A DNA stretch of 64,000 nucleotides from Scleropages formosus (Eukaryota; Chordata; Actinopteri; Osteoglossiformes; Osteoglossidae), in the NCBI RefSeq assembly GCF_900964775.1, contig NC_041812.1:27307660-27371659 (forward strand), given 5' to 3'. Within the stretch, counting starts at the first letter, position 1. The number at the start of each line of letters is the position of its first letter. Below the pieces are notes generated by a model. It did not search any database and had not been told where the DNA came from. It saw only the letters and a list, made by a program, of their open reading frames with translations. The position numbers were made by a program, and so were the translations under genes. Below, piece by piece: positions 43,107 to 54,452 of this stretch.

Positions 43107-45239
43107 TACTTTGTTGATCCCACAAGGGAAATTATTATGTTACAGCAGCAGAACACAAGTCAGATAAATACTTGCAATATATATTTAAAAAACATATAAA
43201 ACAAGTGGAAAAATACAAGTTAAAAATATAAGATAAAAATATATGTGCAATTATGTATACTGTTGGAAAAATAAAAGAATAAAAAGTATATTAAATAAAT
43301 TAAAACAGTATGTAGTGCAACAGTAAAGTGCAAGTTGTACAAAACGGTAATATAATCAGTAACAAGATGAACTAACAATAGTGCTGAATAGTTCATCTGT
43401 CACACAGAGGTGAGCTGTTGTACAAAGTTATTGCGAACAATAGAAATGATTTCCTGAACCGTTCTTTACGGCAGCGGAGCTGAATGAGTCTTTTAGAAAA
43501 TGAGCTTCGCTGTCTCTGCAGCGTGCTGTGCAGTGGGTGGGAAGGAGTGTCCATGATGTAGAGCAGTTTGTTCAGTGACCTCCTATTCCTCACTGACTCA
43601 AACGTCTCCATGTTCTGTCCAATGATGCTGCCGGCCTTACGGATGAGCTTGTTCACCCTGCCTGCATCTCTGGCATTGATGCTGCTCCCCCAGCAGACCA
43701 CGGCAAAGTAGATGGCGCTCGCAACAACAGACTGGTAGAAGATCTCCAGCATCCTGCTGCACACATTGAAGGATCTGAGCTTCCTCAGAAAATAGAGTCT
43801 GCTCATTCCCTTCTTGTACACAGCATCAGTGTGGTCTCTCCAGTCCAGACTGCTGTTCAAGTGGACACCTAAGTACTTGTATTTCTGAACAGTCTCAACC
43901 TCCTCCCCCAGGATCTTTATGGGTCTGACTGCAGTTCTTGTCTTCCTAAAGTCGACGACCATCTCCTTGGTCTTCTTGACATTTAGGAGCAGATGATTCC
44001 TGCTGCACCACTCCACAAAGTTATCCACCAGGTGCCTATACTCCAACTCCTGTCCATCTCTAATACACCCCACCACTGCAGAGTCATCAGAGAACTTCTG
44101 CAAATGGCATGATTCAGTATCATACTGAAAATCAGAGGTGTACAGAGTGAACAGGAATGGTGACAGAACAGTTCCCTGTGGCGCTCCTGTGTTGCTAACC
44201 AAAACATCAGACAGGAAGCTCCCCAGCCGTACAAACTGAGGCCTGTCTGACAGATAGTCGGAGATCCAGGAGACCGTAGATGCACTGACACCCATCCCCA
44301 GCAGCTTCTCACTCAACAAAAGAGGTTGGATGGTATTAAAGGCACTGGAGAAGTCAAAAAACATGATCCTCACAGTGCTGCCACTACCATCCAAGTGTGA
44401 ATGAGCTCGACGCAGCAGATAGGCGACGGCATCATCCACACCCACATGAGGCCGATAGGCAAACTGAAGAGGGTCCAGACTAGATTTAACCTGTGGTCTC
44501 AGCTGTATCAGCACCAGTCTCTCCAGTACCTTCATAACATGTGACGTTAGGGCAACTGGTCTGAAGTCACTGGGGCCAGATGGGATGGCTATCTTTGGCA
44601 CCGGTACTACACACGATGTCTTCCATAGCACAGGAATCCTTTCCTGCAACAGACTCCGGCTGAAGATGTGTTGCAGGATGCCAGACAGCTGGGCCGCACA
44701 GAACCTCAGGACCCGGGGGCTGATGTGATCCGGGCCTGCCACCTTAGATGGAGTCTCTCCAGCTGTCTTCTCACCTGGCCGATAGTCACATTCATAGGGG
44801 TTGGAGTTGGGGGGTTGTGGTCAGACGTACACTGTGGGGGGTGGGAGTGGGTACGATGTAAGGCATTAGAGGGTGACAAAGAGGGTGTGAAGACTGGTCC
44901 GGTGTGGGGAGGGCCAGCAGGGGGTCCAGTGCTGAACCTGTTAAAGAACAAATTCAGCTCATTGGCTCTGTCCAGGCTGCCGTCCTGCTGGCGATCTTTG
45001 ATGTTATATCCTGTGATCTGCTTCATGCCGCTCCACACATCCCTCATGTTGTTCAGCTGGAGTTTATTCTCCAGCTTTTGTCTATAGGAGTCTTTACACT
45101 TCCTCAGTGCCACCTTCAGTTGGCGCTGTATCCTTCTCATCTCGTCCTTGTCACCAGACCTGAAGGCTCTCTTTTTTTGGTTCAGCAAACCCTTCAGGTC
45201 ACTGGTAATCCAAGGCTTGTTATTAGGAAAACAGCGTAC
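43070..45239 (-). mobile_element. 5'-truncated L2-clade LINE, only in copy B
   Basis: The - strand encodes most of an L2-type reverse transcriptase. Upstream is a linker ('LLNQKKRAFRSGDKDEMRR', 'NNMRDVWSGMKQITGY', 45188-44730). Then come 'VAGPDHISPRVLRFC', 'DFRPVALTSHVMKVLERL', 'FFDFSSAFNTIQPLLL', the catalytic 'KFSDDSAVVG' and the thumb and C-terminus to 43393. The two parts are in different frames, so there is a frameshift near 44735. The endonuclease half is absent (5' truncation). The 3' end carries 'gggatcaacaaagtatat' and a (TATC)n tail at about 43,070-43,107. It is inserted into the older LINE with a short duplication TGAT (43066-43069 and 45240-45243). Confidence 0.88.
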
Positions 45240-45616
45240 TGATCCGCAGCTGCTTCTGAACTACTCTGCAGGGAACGGGAGTTTGAGGTGTGTGGAGGGA
45301 CTGGGCTCTGTGGGGTGATTCCTGGCCAGGCTCCTCCTGCATTTCACCAGGGTCAGGTCCTGTGTGCTGCACATCTCTCTCACGTTCCAGGCATGTGATT
45401 CTGACCTGATGGATTTTCAGGCCATACAGATTCTTACACTACTTGACGCAGGTGCCTCGCAGTTTATTGTCGTCAGACTCTTAGCATGGGTCAAATGCAT
45501 TGAATCCATCATGCTGGGATCTCATTCTCCTACCCTCTCTGGCTCCTCTGGGGGTATGTTTCTGAAGGCTTGATTAAATGCAAAACAAATAAAGGACCTT
45601 GGTCTGCTTGCTATTA

Positions 45617-45805
45617 GGTGCAGCTGCTAGTGTAGTGGTTAGTGCTGCTGCCTTTGCACCCACCTCCAGCTGTAGTACCCTTGAGCAAGGTACTTATCCT
45701 AAATTGGTCCAGCAAAAGTCACCCAGCTGTACAAATGGGTCAACAATTGTAAGTACCTTAACACTGTAAGTTACTTTGAAGCAAAGTGTCAGCTACATAT
45801 GAATT
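45617..45805 (+). repeat. L2-hairpin-tail SINE, copy B
   Basis: Counterpart of 29928-30116. Confidence 0.7.
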
Positions 45806-46474
45806 ACTGTTAACAGTGTCCAGACACCTTTGTCTAAATCATCTTGTCAGGTTTGTACACTAAGTTATTCATTCATTTATAGAGCTCACAGAGCTGGGTA
45901 ATTTTTACTGGAGCAGTTCATAGCATGAAACTTAATACAGCAGGAGTAGGGATTGAATCCTGGTGTCTATGCATCTAACCACTATGGTACCCACAACCAA
46001 GGAGTTTTAGGTGCGAAATAATTTGCACTATTAATACTTTTTACTGCTATTGATTTGACATATCCAGTAATTCTGAAGAATGGTGCTCCTGATGTGAAAC
46101 TTGATGAAACCCGAATCTTTTCAAGTGTAAATAATTTTACATTACTCAGATATGGGCTTTAGTCTTCTAGTTTGTTGTGTTAACTGTTACAGTATGTCCA
46201 GTATTTTTTTTTGGTCTTGTAGCTCACAAAAGTAAAAAAGAACTAACTTTTGCTAAAAAATATTGCTTTTTTATTATCAGAGATACAACAGCTTATATTT
46301 ACTTTCGTAACTTTTTTAGATGCCAGAAACCTGTAGACCTGGGCAGGAATAATACACAAGCACCAATTTTAAAAAGGAAAAACTGAAACAAGCACAAGTT
46401 GTGAAAAATAGAGGAAATTGCTTTTGTATATATTAAAGGCTCTCATCTAATAAAAGGCAGATTTCCTGAACTAT

Positions 46475-46596
46475 ACACACACACACACACACACATTTTC
46501 TGAACCGCTCGTCCCATACGGGGTCACGGGGAACCGGAGCCTACCCGGTAACACAGGGTGTAAGGCCAGAAGGGGAGGGGACACACCCAGGACGGG
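46475..46596 (-). repeat. Truncated (TG)n-tail SINE, copy B
   Basis: Counterpart of 30786-30932 with a shorter CA run. Confidence 0.85.
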
Positions 46597-46908
46597 TCCT
46601 GGAGAGCTCTATACTATTAATGTTTGCCTTATACTGTGAGTAAGGCAAAGGTAATTGTCCCAGGCAGCAAAGAGCTTTACTCGGGCCACAAACACAATTG
46701 GGTCCAAAGGTCTCGGATCCTTCTAAAGCTGCTATGACGTTTGAAAAGGTGTAGAATCTCCCGGTTTTTGTGCTGTTTTATTTAACATCCCCGCAGGTGG
46801 CTGCAGTAACGGCAAGTGTAACGTTTAATATTTTATTTTTCTTGAGTCATCCTTGTGATGTTTTTGTGTTAATCTGAAGAACCTTTGTTGTTTGCCGTTT
46901 GTTCTCAG

Positions 46909-46966
46909 GCGAAGGCTAGCTGTGTCTCTAAATCTGAATGCAGCAGGGCATCTGGCCTGGATCTGG
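46909..46966 (+). other. Possible 5' non-coding exon of UGT copy B
   Basis: Counterpart of 31245-31302, with the same acceptor- and donor-like ends. Confidence 0.35.
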
Positions 46967-47357
46967 GTGAGAATTCATGCAATAAATAGCTTCTGTTTAC
47001 TATTCATTGATTTTTTTCATTTTTTGTGGTATGATTAGCAAATTATGAGCAGATTATGCTTGGTACATGGTGATTTCGAAAAAGAATCCTGTACTTTTAG
47101 CAGATACTTTTCTCGAAACTGATCACAGTAAACTAAAGCGCACTGAAAGGCAGTTCAAGTGCCATACAAACACACATGCTATTTCTCAAGCACTTGGAGT
47201 TTTAGTGACTGAAATTCTAACTTTTGAAGTTTTAGTAAAGTATTTGGACCTTGTTTGCTGCTTAATTAACACTGTTAAACTAGTTGTGTTAACCAGTGCA
47301 TCTTTGAAGCAATCTTTGTTTAGGAAAACAGGAGTGCTAAAAGATTTGACTTTTTAG

Positions 47358-47720
47358 GTGCCATGATGGCACAGTAAGTAGCACTGCTGTTTCATAGTGC
47401 TTTGGGTGTTGGGCTGCAGGTCTGAATCTGGCTCCGCCTGTGTGGAGTTGACATGTTCTGCCATGTTTGTTTGGGTCAGGTGTTCTAGTTTCCTCCCACA
47501 GTCTAAATGCATCTGTTCATGTCATTTGTCATCTGATGAAATGTGTAATTGTTTACCCTAAATTGCCCTTACTGTGTGAGTGAAGGGGAGTGCGGCTAGT
47601 ATATAAAGGACTGGTGTCATGTACAGGGTGTACTCTGTCTCAGTGACCAAATCTTCCAAAGCTGGAAAGCATCCCAACCGCTGTCACCCTGAATTAGACA
47701 AACGGTGAAAAATAATAAAT
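47358..47720 (+). repeat. V-SINE, copy B
   Basis: Counterpart of 31741-32103, intact across its length. Confidence 0.8.
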
Positions 47721-48209
47721 AGAAATCATATTAAGAAAACACCTTTACGAAATGCAGCAAGACGTGTTTTGAAATTTGGGGTAAATCAAGTGTACTGAAT
47801 TTACACGTAGAGTGGGTCCCAAAAGCATCAAACGTTTCCCTGTTGTTAACTTAGGAGAACTTCCCACAATACATTGAAAGATACCATTTGTGAATAGTAA
47901 TTTCGTAGCACAGTTCTTGCTGGCGCACATTGCATGAGTAGCTGCTGTACTTACAGAACTGATGACAAGCCCCTCACGTGCTCTGTGTTAGATGTGACAT
48001 ATGAATGCCGTGAGTGAGTAACCAAATCCCAGCCATAATAAGTTAAGTCAGGGAGCATACATGTAAGCATGCCAAAATATGCAGGTATTACAGATAATGA
48101 ATTTGCAGTACTATTGTCATAACAGGGATATACATGTGAATAACATGCTTTGGAAATCACATTCTAACTTATTTTCTCTCCAGGTGTGAGGAGAGGACTC
48201 TTCGGGAAG

Positions 48210-49784
48210 ATGCATCTCTTAGTCTTTGTTTTGACCCCACTTCTGCTCTGCTCTCCTGGCATCGGTGGTGGAAAGGTTTTGGTGTTTCCAATGGATGGAA
48301 GTCACTGGATCAACATGAAAGTGCTGGTTGAAGAGTTACATGCCAGGGGCCACAATATCACAGTCATTGTTCCTTCTGACAGCTGGTACATAAACAAAAA
48401 TTCATCATACTATAACTCAGTTCTCATGCCTATGAGAGGTGGGTATGATGAAAGATTTATTGCATCTTTTGCATCTTCACTCCTTCAGATACGAATAGAA
48501 GGTGCATCTTTCTGGACACAAATCAAAATGAGTTTTGAGCTCATAGTGAAATGTTCAGAGATGCATTATCATGTGAGTAACATGATTCATGAAATGTTTC
48601 AAGACAGTAGGTTAATGCAGTCCCTTCAAGCTTCTGAATATGACCTTGTTCTGACTGACCCAGCCACTGGTGGTGGAGTACTCTTAGCACACCGATTAGG
48701 CCTTCCTCTTGTATTAAATGTTAGATGGACTTTGCAAGGAGAAGGTCATTTTGCCATTGCTCCTTCTCCACTCTCCTATGTTCCTTTCCCTGGATCAGAG
48801 TTAACAGACAACATGAGTTTTGTTGAAAGAGTCCAGAATGTGTTGATCTATTTCCTTGGGAAAGCTCAATTGGCAATCGCGAGTTATCACTATACATCAA
48901 TATGTCAGCAATACTTTGGTTCTGATGCTGATCTTCTTACATTGACTCAAGGAGCTGATATTTGGCTAATGAGGAATGATTTTGTGTTTGAATTCCCACG
49001 CCCCACTATGCCCAATGTTGTCTACATGGGTGGATTCCAGTGCAAACCACCCAAACCTCTCCCCACAGACCTTGAGGAATTTGTTCAGAGTTCTGGAGAA
49101 CATGGTGTCATTATCATGTCTTTAGGCACAATATTTGGTGAACTTCCACACGACATTACTGAGGAGATTGCAGCAGCATTTGCCCAGCTGCCTCAGAAGG
49201 TGATCTGGAGGCACAGAGGGAAAAGACCTGCCAGTCTTGGCAACAACACCCTTCTTGTCAAATGGATGCCACAGAATGACCTTTTGGGACACCCAAAGAC
49301 CAGGGCCTTTGTGGCACATGGGGGGACCAACGGAATTCAGGAGGCCATTTACCATGGTGTTCCAATCGTTGGGCTTCCTCTAGTTTTTGATCAGCCTGAC
49401 AACCTGTCCAGGATGAAGGCAAAGGGTGTCGCCAAGATTGTGGATATTGCTACTATGGATAGAAACACCTTCCTTCAAGCTGTTCAAGAAGTGCTTCATG
49501 ATCCGTCCTATAGGATAAAAATGCAGCATCTGTCCAGATTACATCGGGACCAGCCGATGAAACCGTTGGACCGAGCCATGTTCTGGATAGAGTTTGTCAT
49601 GAGGCACAAAGGTGCCGCTCACCTGCGGACAGAATCGTACAAGATGCCATGGTACGCTTATCATTCAGTGGATGTTATTGTGGTTTTGTTTGCTTTTGTA
49701 TCACTTGTCGTACTGTGTACTACTGCAATTGTGAAATATATGTGTTATAAGATAAGGCGTAGAATCAAAGTAAAAAAAGAATAA
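48210..49784 (+). CDS. ugt5: UDP-glucuronosyltransferase, UGT5-type, copy B
   Basis: Second tandem copy: 524 residues, intact frame, same single coding exon and same acceptor-like site just upstream. Catalytic H32 and D150, the UDP-sugar signature, the C-terminal membrane helix and the KVKKE end are all kept. Against copy A I count ten base differences in 1,575. Seven change residues: P15S, Q22K, V28M, G85A, Q95R, I205V and E315D (A to B). Three are silent. Six of the seven lie in the N-terminal half, which binds the acceptor in this family; P15 is in the signal peptide. Both copies look functional. Because upstream DNA is duplicated for several kilobases, they probably share regulatory sequence. 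Confidence 0.93.
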   Translation: MHLLVFVLTPLLLCSPGIGGGKVLVFPMDGSHWINMKVLVEELHARGHNITVIVPSDSWYINKNSSYYNSVLMPMRGGYDERFIASFASSLLQIRIEGASFWTQIKMSFELIVKCSEMHYHVSNMIHEMFQDSRLMQSLQASEYDLVLTDPATGGGVLLAHRLGLPLVLNVRWTLQGEGHFAIAPSPLSYVPFPGSELTDNMSFVERVQNVLIYFLGKAQLAIASYHYTSICQQYFGSDADLLTLTQGADIWLMRNDFVFEFPRPTMPNVVYMGGFQCKPPKPLPTDLEEFVQSSGEHGVIIMSLGTIFGELPHDITEEIAAAFAQLPQKVIWRHRGKRPASLGNNTLLVKWMPQNDLLGHPKTRAFVAHGGTNGIQEAIYHGVPIVGLPLVFDQPDNLSRMKAKGVAKIVDIATMDRNTFLQAVQEVLHDPSYRIKMQHLSRLHRDQPMKPLDRAMFWIEFVMRHKGAAHLRTESYKMPWYAYHSVDVIVVLFAFVSLVVLCTTAIVKYMCYKIRRRIKVKKE

Positions 49785-49924
49785 TTTTGAATACCCTCAA
49801 TTATATACAGATAATAGCTGAAGGACTAATGCCTAAAAGGAGAAATTAGTCTAATGGGAAAATCTGGATAATTTTATAACATACATATGTTATGAATAAT
49901 ATTGCATGCTTCAAGTAAATTCAC

Positions 49925-51224
49925 GATTCAAGATTCAAGAGTTTTATTGTCATGTGTACAGTAAACAGTTTGTTACACCGTACAATGAGATTCTTACTCT
50001 GTGAATCCTCTCAGCAGCCTATGACATAAATTATAAGGACATAAGGAAAGAAAAAACACAAGGAGAACAGATGGCGTAAATCACAAATTTACAAAAATTA
50101 CCATTAGCGCAAGGTCACAAATTACAAAAATTACTAAAATTACTATTAGTGCAAAAATCCAAGAAACGAGGTTATATCTGTATATAAAGTGTGCAGTGCG
50201 CAATGTAAACATAGTAGTCGTACATGTGCAAAGTTCTGCAGAGGTAGATTGGGTCTATTCGCAGTGGAGGTGGGGGTGTGTATTTGCGCACACAAGGTAG
50301 GCGGAGGTAGTCTGTGGTCTCTGATGATATTGGCATTGTGGATGTGTATGTGTGTGTAGGAGGGATGGGGGGTAGTTGACACCTCTCAGGTTTAGAGGGT
50401 GAACTGTGTCTGCTGTGATGGGTGGAGAGGCAGTGGATGGGTGTTGTTCACAAGCCTGATGGCCTGTGGGTAAAAACTGTTTTTCAACCTTGAGGTTCTG
50501 ACTCTGACACTCCTGTAGCGTCTGCCTGATGGTAAGGGTGTGAAAAGGCTGTGCTGGGGATGACTGTTGTCCTTGATGATGTTAGTGCCTCTCCTAATGG
50601 TTCCGGCCTGGTATAGGCTCTGCAGTGATGGTAAGAACGTTCCAGTGATGGTTCAAGCAGCTTTCACCACTCGCTGTAGTGCCTTATGATCCTGTACTGT
50701 GCAGCTTCCAAACCACATAGCTGTTCTTGTTTGCCAGGTGGGTCAGGGCAGTGTGCATTGTTGTGCTGATGGCGTCCTCTGTGGATCTGTTCCATCTGTA
50801 TGCAAACTGGAGAGGGTCCAGAGTGTCCGGAGTGATGGCCTGGATGTACCTCATGACGATTCTCTCGAAGCACTTCATCACTATTGGAGTCAGTGCAACC
50901 GGTCGGTAGTCGTTGAGGCAGGATGCTTTGTTGTTTTTTGGCAGCGGCAGGATAGTGGTCCTCTTTAAGCAGGTGGGAATTGAGGCTTGTGCAAGGGACA
51001 AATTGAATATATCCGTAAAGACATCAGCTAGCACCAATGAGCAGGCTCTAAGTACACGTCCAGGGATGTTGTCTGGTCCGGCTGATTTCCGTGGGTTTGT
51101 CTTCCCAAAAGTCTTTGCCACTTCTGCGGATGTGACCGTGAATGGTGGGTTCCGTGTGTTCCCACCAGTCAGTTTAACAGCCAGTGGTTCGTTGTTCAAG
51201 ACCTCGAAACGGGCAAAGAATATA
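49925..51224 (-). mobile_element. Truncated LINE fragment with RT domain, copy B
   Basis: Counterpart of 34282-35590, equally truncated. Confidence 0.75.
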
Positions 51225-51579
51225 AAACTAACCTTGCCCTCATGGCCGGAATTTCCTATATTTTTTCTGTCACGTTTTGTAATTAACATACTGTAATGCT
51301 GGGAAACACATTAAAATGACAAATAAATTAAAGTCTTCATGTTTACTGCCTTCTTTGGTGTGTGGTTTGATTCATTTTTGTCATTTTATGGTCATTGTGA
51401 AAATGTTCATAATTGAACAAGGAGAAAAAAAATTCCAAAGTAATCCATGTTTGTTCCTTCATGTGTCTCAATAAATCATTATCAAAATGTTCTACAATTA
51501 GCTCTGGATTATGCACTACAATGTTTTTACAAAAAATCTTTCAAAAAGGTCATTTAATGCTGCAATACATACTCAATAT

Positions 51580-51879
51580 TGTGGCGTGCAGAGCCATGGG
51601 TTCGGATGGGGCAAAGAAGGACGTAGAGGCAGCATTCATTTCGAACGGTTTATTCGAACACCGGCACACAGGGAAATAATGCCCTCGGTCCGAGGACCCC
51701 GTTTCCTCCAGAACCTGTGCGTCTAGCCAGCCTTCCCAGCCTGTTTAGCGCCCCAGGCTCTCTTCTCTTTCTCTCCTTGACAGATGCAATCACCCCCTTA
51801 TATTCCCTGTATGTCACCAAACGCTAGCCAATTACAATAAGCGTATTTCCCGCTCACTACAGTAACGCAGGTCGTTACA
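51580..51879. mobile_element. Solo LTR, copy B
   Basis: Counterpart of 35946-36245, with the same ATAT flanks. Confidence 0.8.
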
Positions 51880-52478
51880 ATATTAAATGCTTTATAAAAT
51901 AATAACGGTAATTTCATATAAGTATGATGATGCACAACTGTCTGTATACATGGTATAGACATAAACATAGTATGTTCAAAACATATATTATGAGAATCAG
52001 TAGCATTAATCTTTTTCATGGTAATAGGTATACACTAGCACCTTTAACATAAATATTTTTAAAAAAGTGGGAACGAAGAGCGAAATACCATACCTTTCCC
52101 GGTGCTAGAGCAATTTGGAAAAAGTCCTGTAAACTTTAGACTGCCTTGCTCAGATAAACACTAGTGACCTGGGTAAAGCTCTCCTCTGCCAGAATGTGCT
52201 TATCTTTGCACTATGAACAGTATAACTCATCCAAATGTTCTGAACTTGAATGATGTTACTAAACCTCATCAATAATGTTGGTGAGAGAATGTACAAGTTA
52301 CGTAATGTAATGTATTGTAATTAAATCAATGTAATTACATGACATTACATTAAATTACTCCTGTAATGTAACACAAATCTTTATATATATTAAAAAAATT
52401 AGAACAAATTTTGGAAGGTGATTAGGAATCGTCGATATTCGGATAAAGAACTGAAAGGATACGATGTGCCGGTGATGT

Positions 52479-53003
52479 TTGGAGACCGGCTACCTGGCCA
52501 GGGATTATGTAGGTTCTTGCCACTGTTCCTGGTGTGGAAAAGAAGGTCATCTGTTTCGCAGTTGCCCCCAGAGTACACCGCTCTGGGCTGCTGAGGTGCC
52601 GGGCAGTGCAGCGTCGGTGCAGGACGGCCCGAAGGCAGCACCATCATCAACGAGCACTGGGAGCCAGACAGGAACGGTGGCGGACACTGAGGTAATGGGC
52701 GGTTTTGCAGCGACCAGCGTTAACCGGTCCCACTCGGCCGGCACTACTGTGGTGCCTCTGGCCGAAGGGGAATCTCGCTCTCCTGGTCATGAGGATATGA
52801 CCTTGAACTTTTCAAGGGTGACCAGGAGGAAGAAGAGACATGGGAGTGAGGCTGGACCGGTTACCAGTACTACACTGGGGGTGCCTGTTTTGATGGGCAC
52901 CAAACAAAAAGGCAGAGAGGATTACCCCTCCTCCCCAGTTGGACCTGATTATTCAGGTGTGTTGGTTATTGATTTGTGGGGTCCGCTCCTAGGTTATCAA
53001 TGA
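52479..53003 (+). mobile_element. Retroelement gag-like (zinc-knuckle) fragment, copy B
   Basis: Counterpart of the fragment at 37214-37717. Here the region is continuous because the A-only solo LTR is absent. The CCHC knuckle lies near the start. Enzyme domains are missing, so it is a fossil fragment. Confidence 0.55.
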
Positions 53004-53162
53004 AAGATTAAACATTATCAATGACTTTGAGCAATTACTGTCAACTGGGAAAACTCACCAGCACTTCTCTGTGCGTGACAAGGCATTCCATTGAAGAAAA
53101 CATTCTCGTGACTGTTCTAGGCCTATGTGCCATTAAAAATTCCCTTATCGTGTCTTCTATAG

Positions 53163-53360
53163 GAGGGGGTGCGGTGGCGCAGTGGGTTGGACCGCAGTCC
53201 TACTCTCCGGTGGGTCTGGGGTTCGAGTCCCGCTTGGGGTGCCTTGCGACGGACTGGCGTCCCGTCCTGGTTGTGTCCCCTCCCCCTCCGGCCTTACGCC
53301 CTGTGTTGCCGGGTAGGCTCCGGTTCCCCGTGACCCCGTAAGGGCCAAGCGGTTCTGAAA

Positions 53361-53398
<38 letters not shown>
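53163..53398 (+). repeat. (TG)n-tail SINE, only in copy C
   Basis: Forward full-length copy with a long (TG)n tail and a perfect 11-bp duplication gtcttctatag (53152-53162 and 53399-53409). The site is empty in A and B. Very young. Confidence 0.95.
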
Positions 53399-53401
<3 letters not shown>

Positions 53402-53459
53402 TTCTATAGTTCATTGGAATTGGAAAAGGAACATAAGCCTTAACAAACAAAAAGTACGT

Positions 53460-53671
53460 ACACACACACATTTTCTGAACCACTTGTCCCATATGGGATC
53501 GCAGGGAACAGGAGCCTAACCCGGCGACTCAGGGCATAACGCTGGAGGAGGAGGGGACACACCCAGGACGGGACGCCAGTCTGTCGCAAGGCACCCCAAG
53601 CGGGACTTGAACCCCAGACCCACCAGAGAGTAGGATCCGGTCCAACGCACTGCGCCACTGCACCCCTCCCT
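53460..53671 (-). repeat. (TG)n-tail SINE shared by copies B and C
   Basis: Counterpart of 37925-38136; absent from copy A. Confidence 0.92.
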
Positions 53672-54220
53672 ACAAAACATACAAAGGACTGTGTTTGAAA
53701 TCGAGACTCATTCCTGTATTATATTTCTTCAATCAGTCAAACATGTGTAATCAAGCATGTGCCGCTTGTACAGCAACAATTGTCAATGCAGGATTATTGC
53801 AAACAAAGCCTTCAACTTTGTTCCCAGTAACTGGTCTGCCAAACTGGTAGCTGTTTGAAGGCTTACCTGTGAATGGATAACAGAAGGTCATGTCAGCTCT
53901 GAGTGAAAAGCTAAATAAAGTTTCTTGTAGTTTTTTTGACCACTGTTTTGGTGTGCTTGTTTAAGTGTACAAGTGAGTTAGCAACTGTAACGTGAGGACA
54001 TTCTGAAAGTTTGTGTAACCAGATTTATATGTTACATTAATTTATTAAACATTAGGTAGTACTGACCCTAAAATTAGTTTCAAAGTACTCCTGCTTCTTT
54101 TTCCTTATGTGATTATGCATCGAATCATTGCATCACTGACCCTACTGAGATGTTCAGTCCACTGCAGATCCACAGAGTTTACAATGACTGACAATAAAAA
54201 ATGTTGACTGTTGGCCTCAT

Positions 54221-54418
54221 AGGGGGTGCGGTGGCGCAGTGGCGCAGTGGGTTGGACTGGGTTCTACTCTCTGATGGGTCTGGGGTTCAAGTCCTGCTCG
54301 GGGTGCCTTGCAGCGGACTGGCGTCCCGTCCTGGATGTGTCCCCCTCCTCCTTTGGCCTTACGCCCTAAGTTGCCGGGTAGGCTCCGCGACCCTGTATGG
54401 GACAAGTGGTTCAGAGAG

Positions 54419-54450
<32 letters not shown>
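54221..54450 (+). repeat. (TG)n-tail SINE, second one only in copy C
   Basis: Forward copy flanked by ttggcctcat (54211-54220) and ttggcatcat (54451-54460). The head shows a small internal duplication, 'ggcgcagtggcgcagtggg'. The site is empty in A and B. Confidence 0.92.

Positions 54451-54452
<2 letters not shown>

Larger units (their letters stand above)
37736..53022 (+). repeat. Tandem segmental duplication, copy B (15.3 kb)
   Basis: Same content and order as copy A. It differs by a SINE at 37925-38136 (shared with C), an L2-type LINE at 43070-45239 (B only) and the absence of the A-only solo LTR. It begins with chrna5 3' UTR sequence but has no chrna5 coding exon. It contains the second UGT gene. 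Confidence 0.95.

Noticed and set aside
43393-44742. 449-residue open frame as a host gene
   Set aside because: It is an L2-type reverse transcriptase with a catalytic SDD block and a LINE 3' tail.
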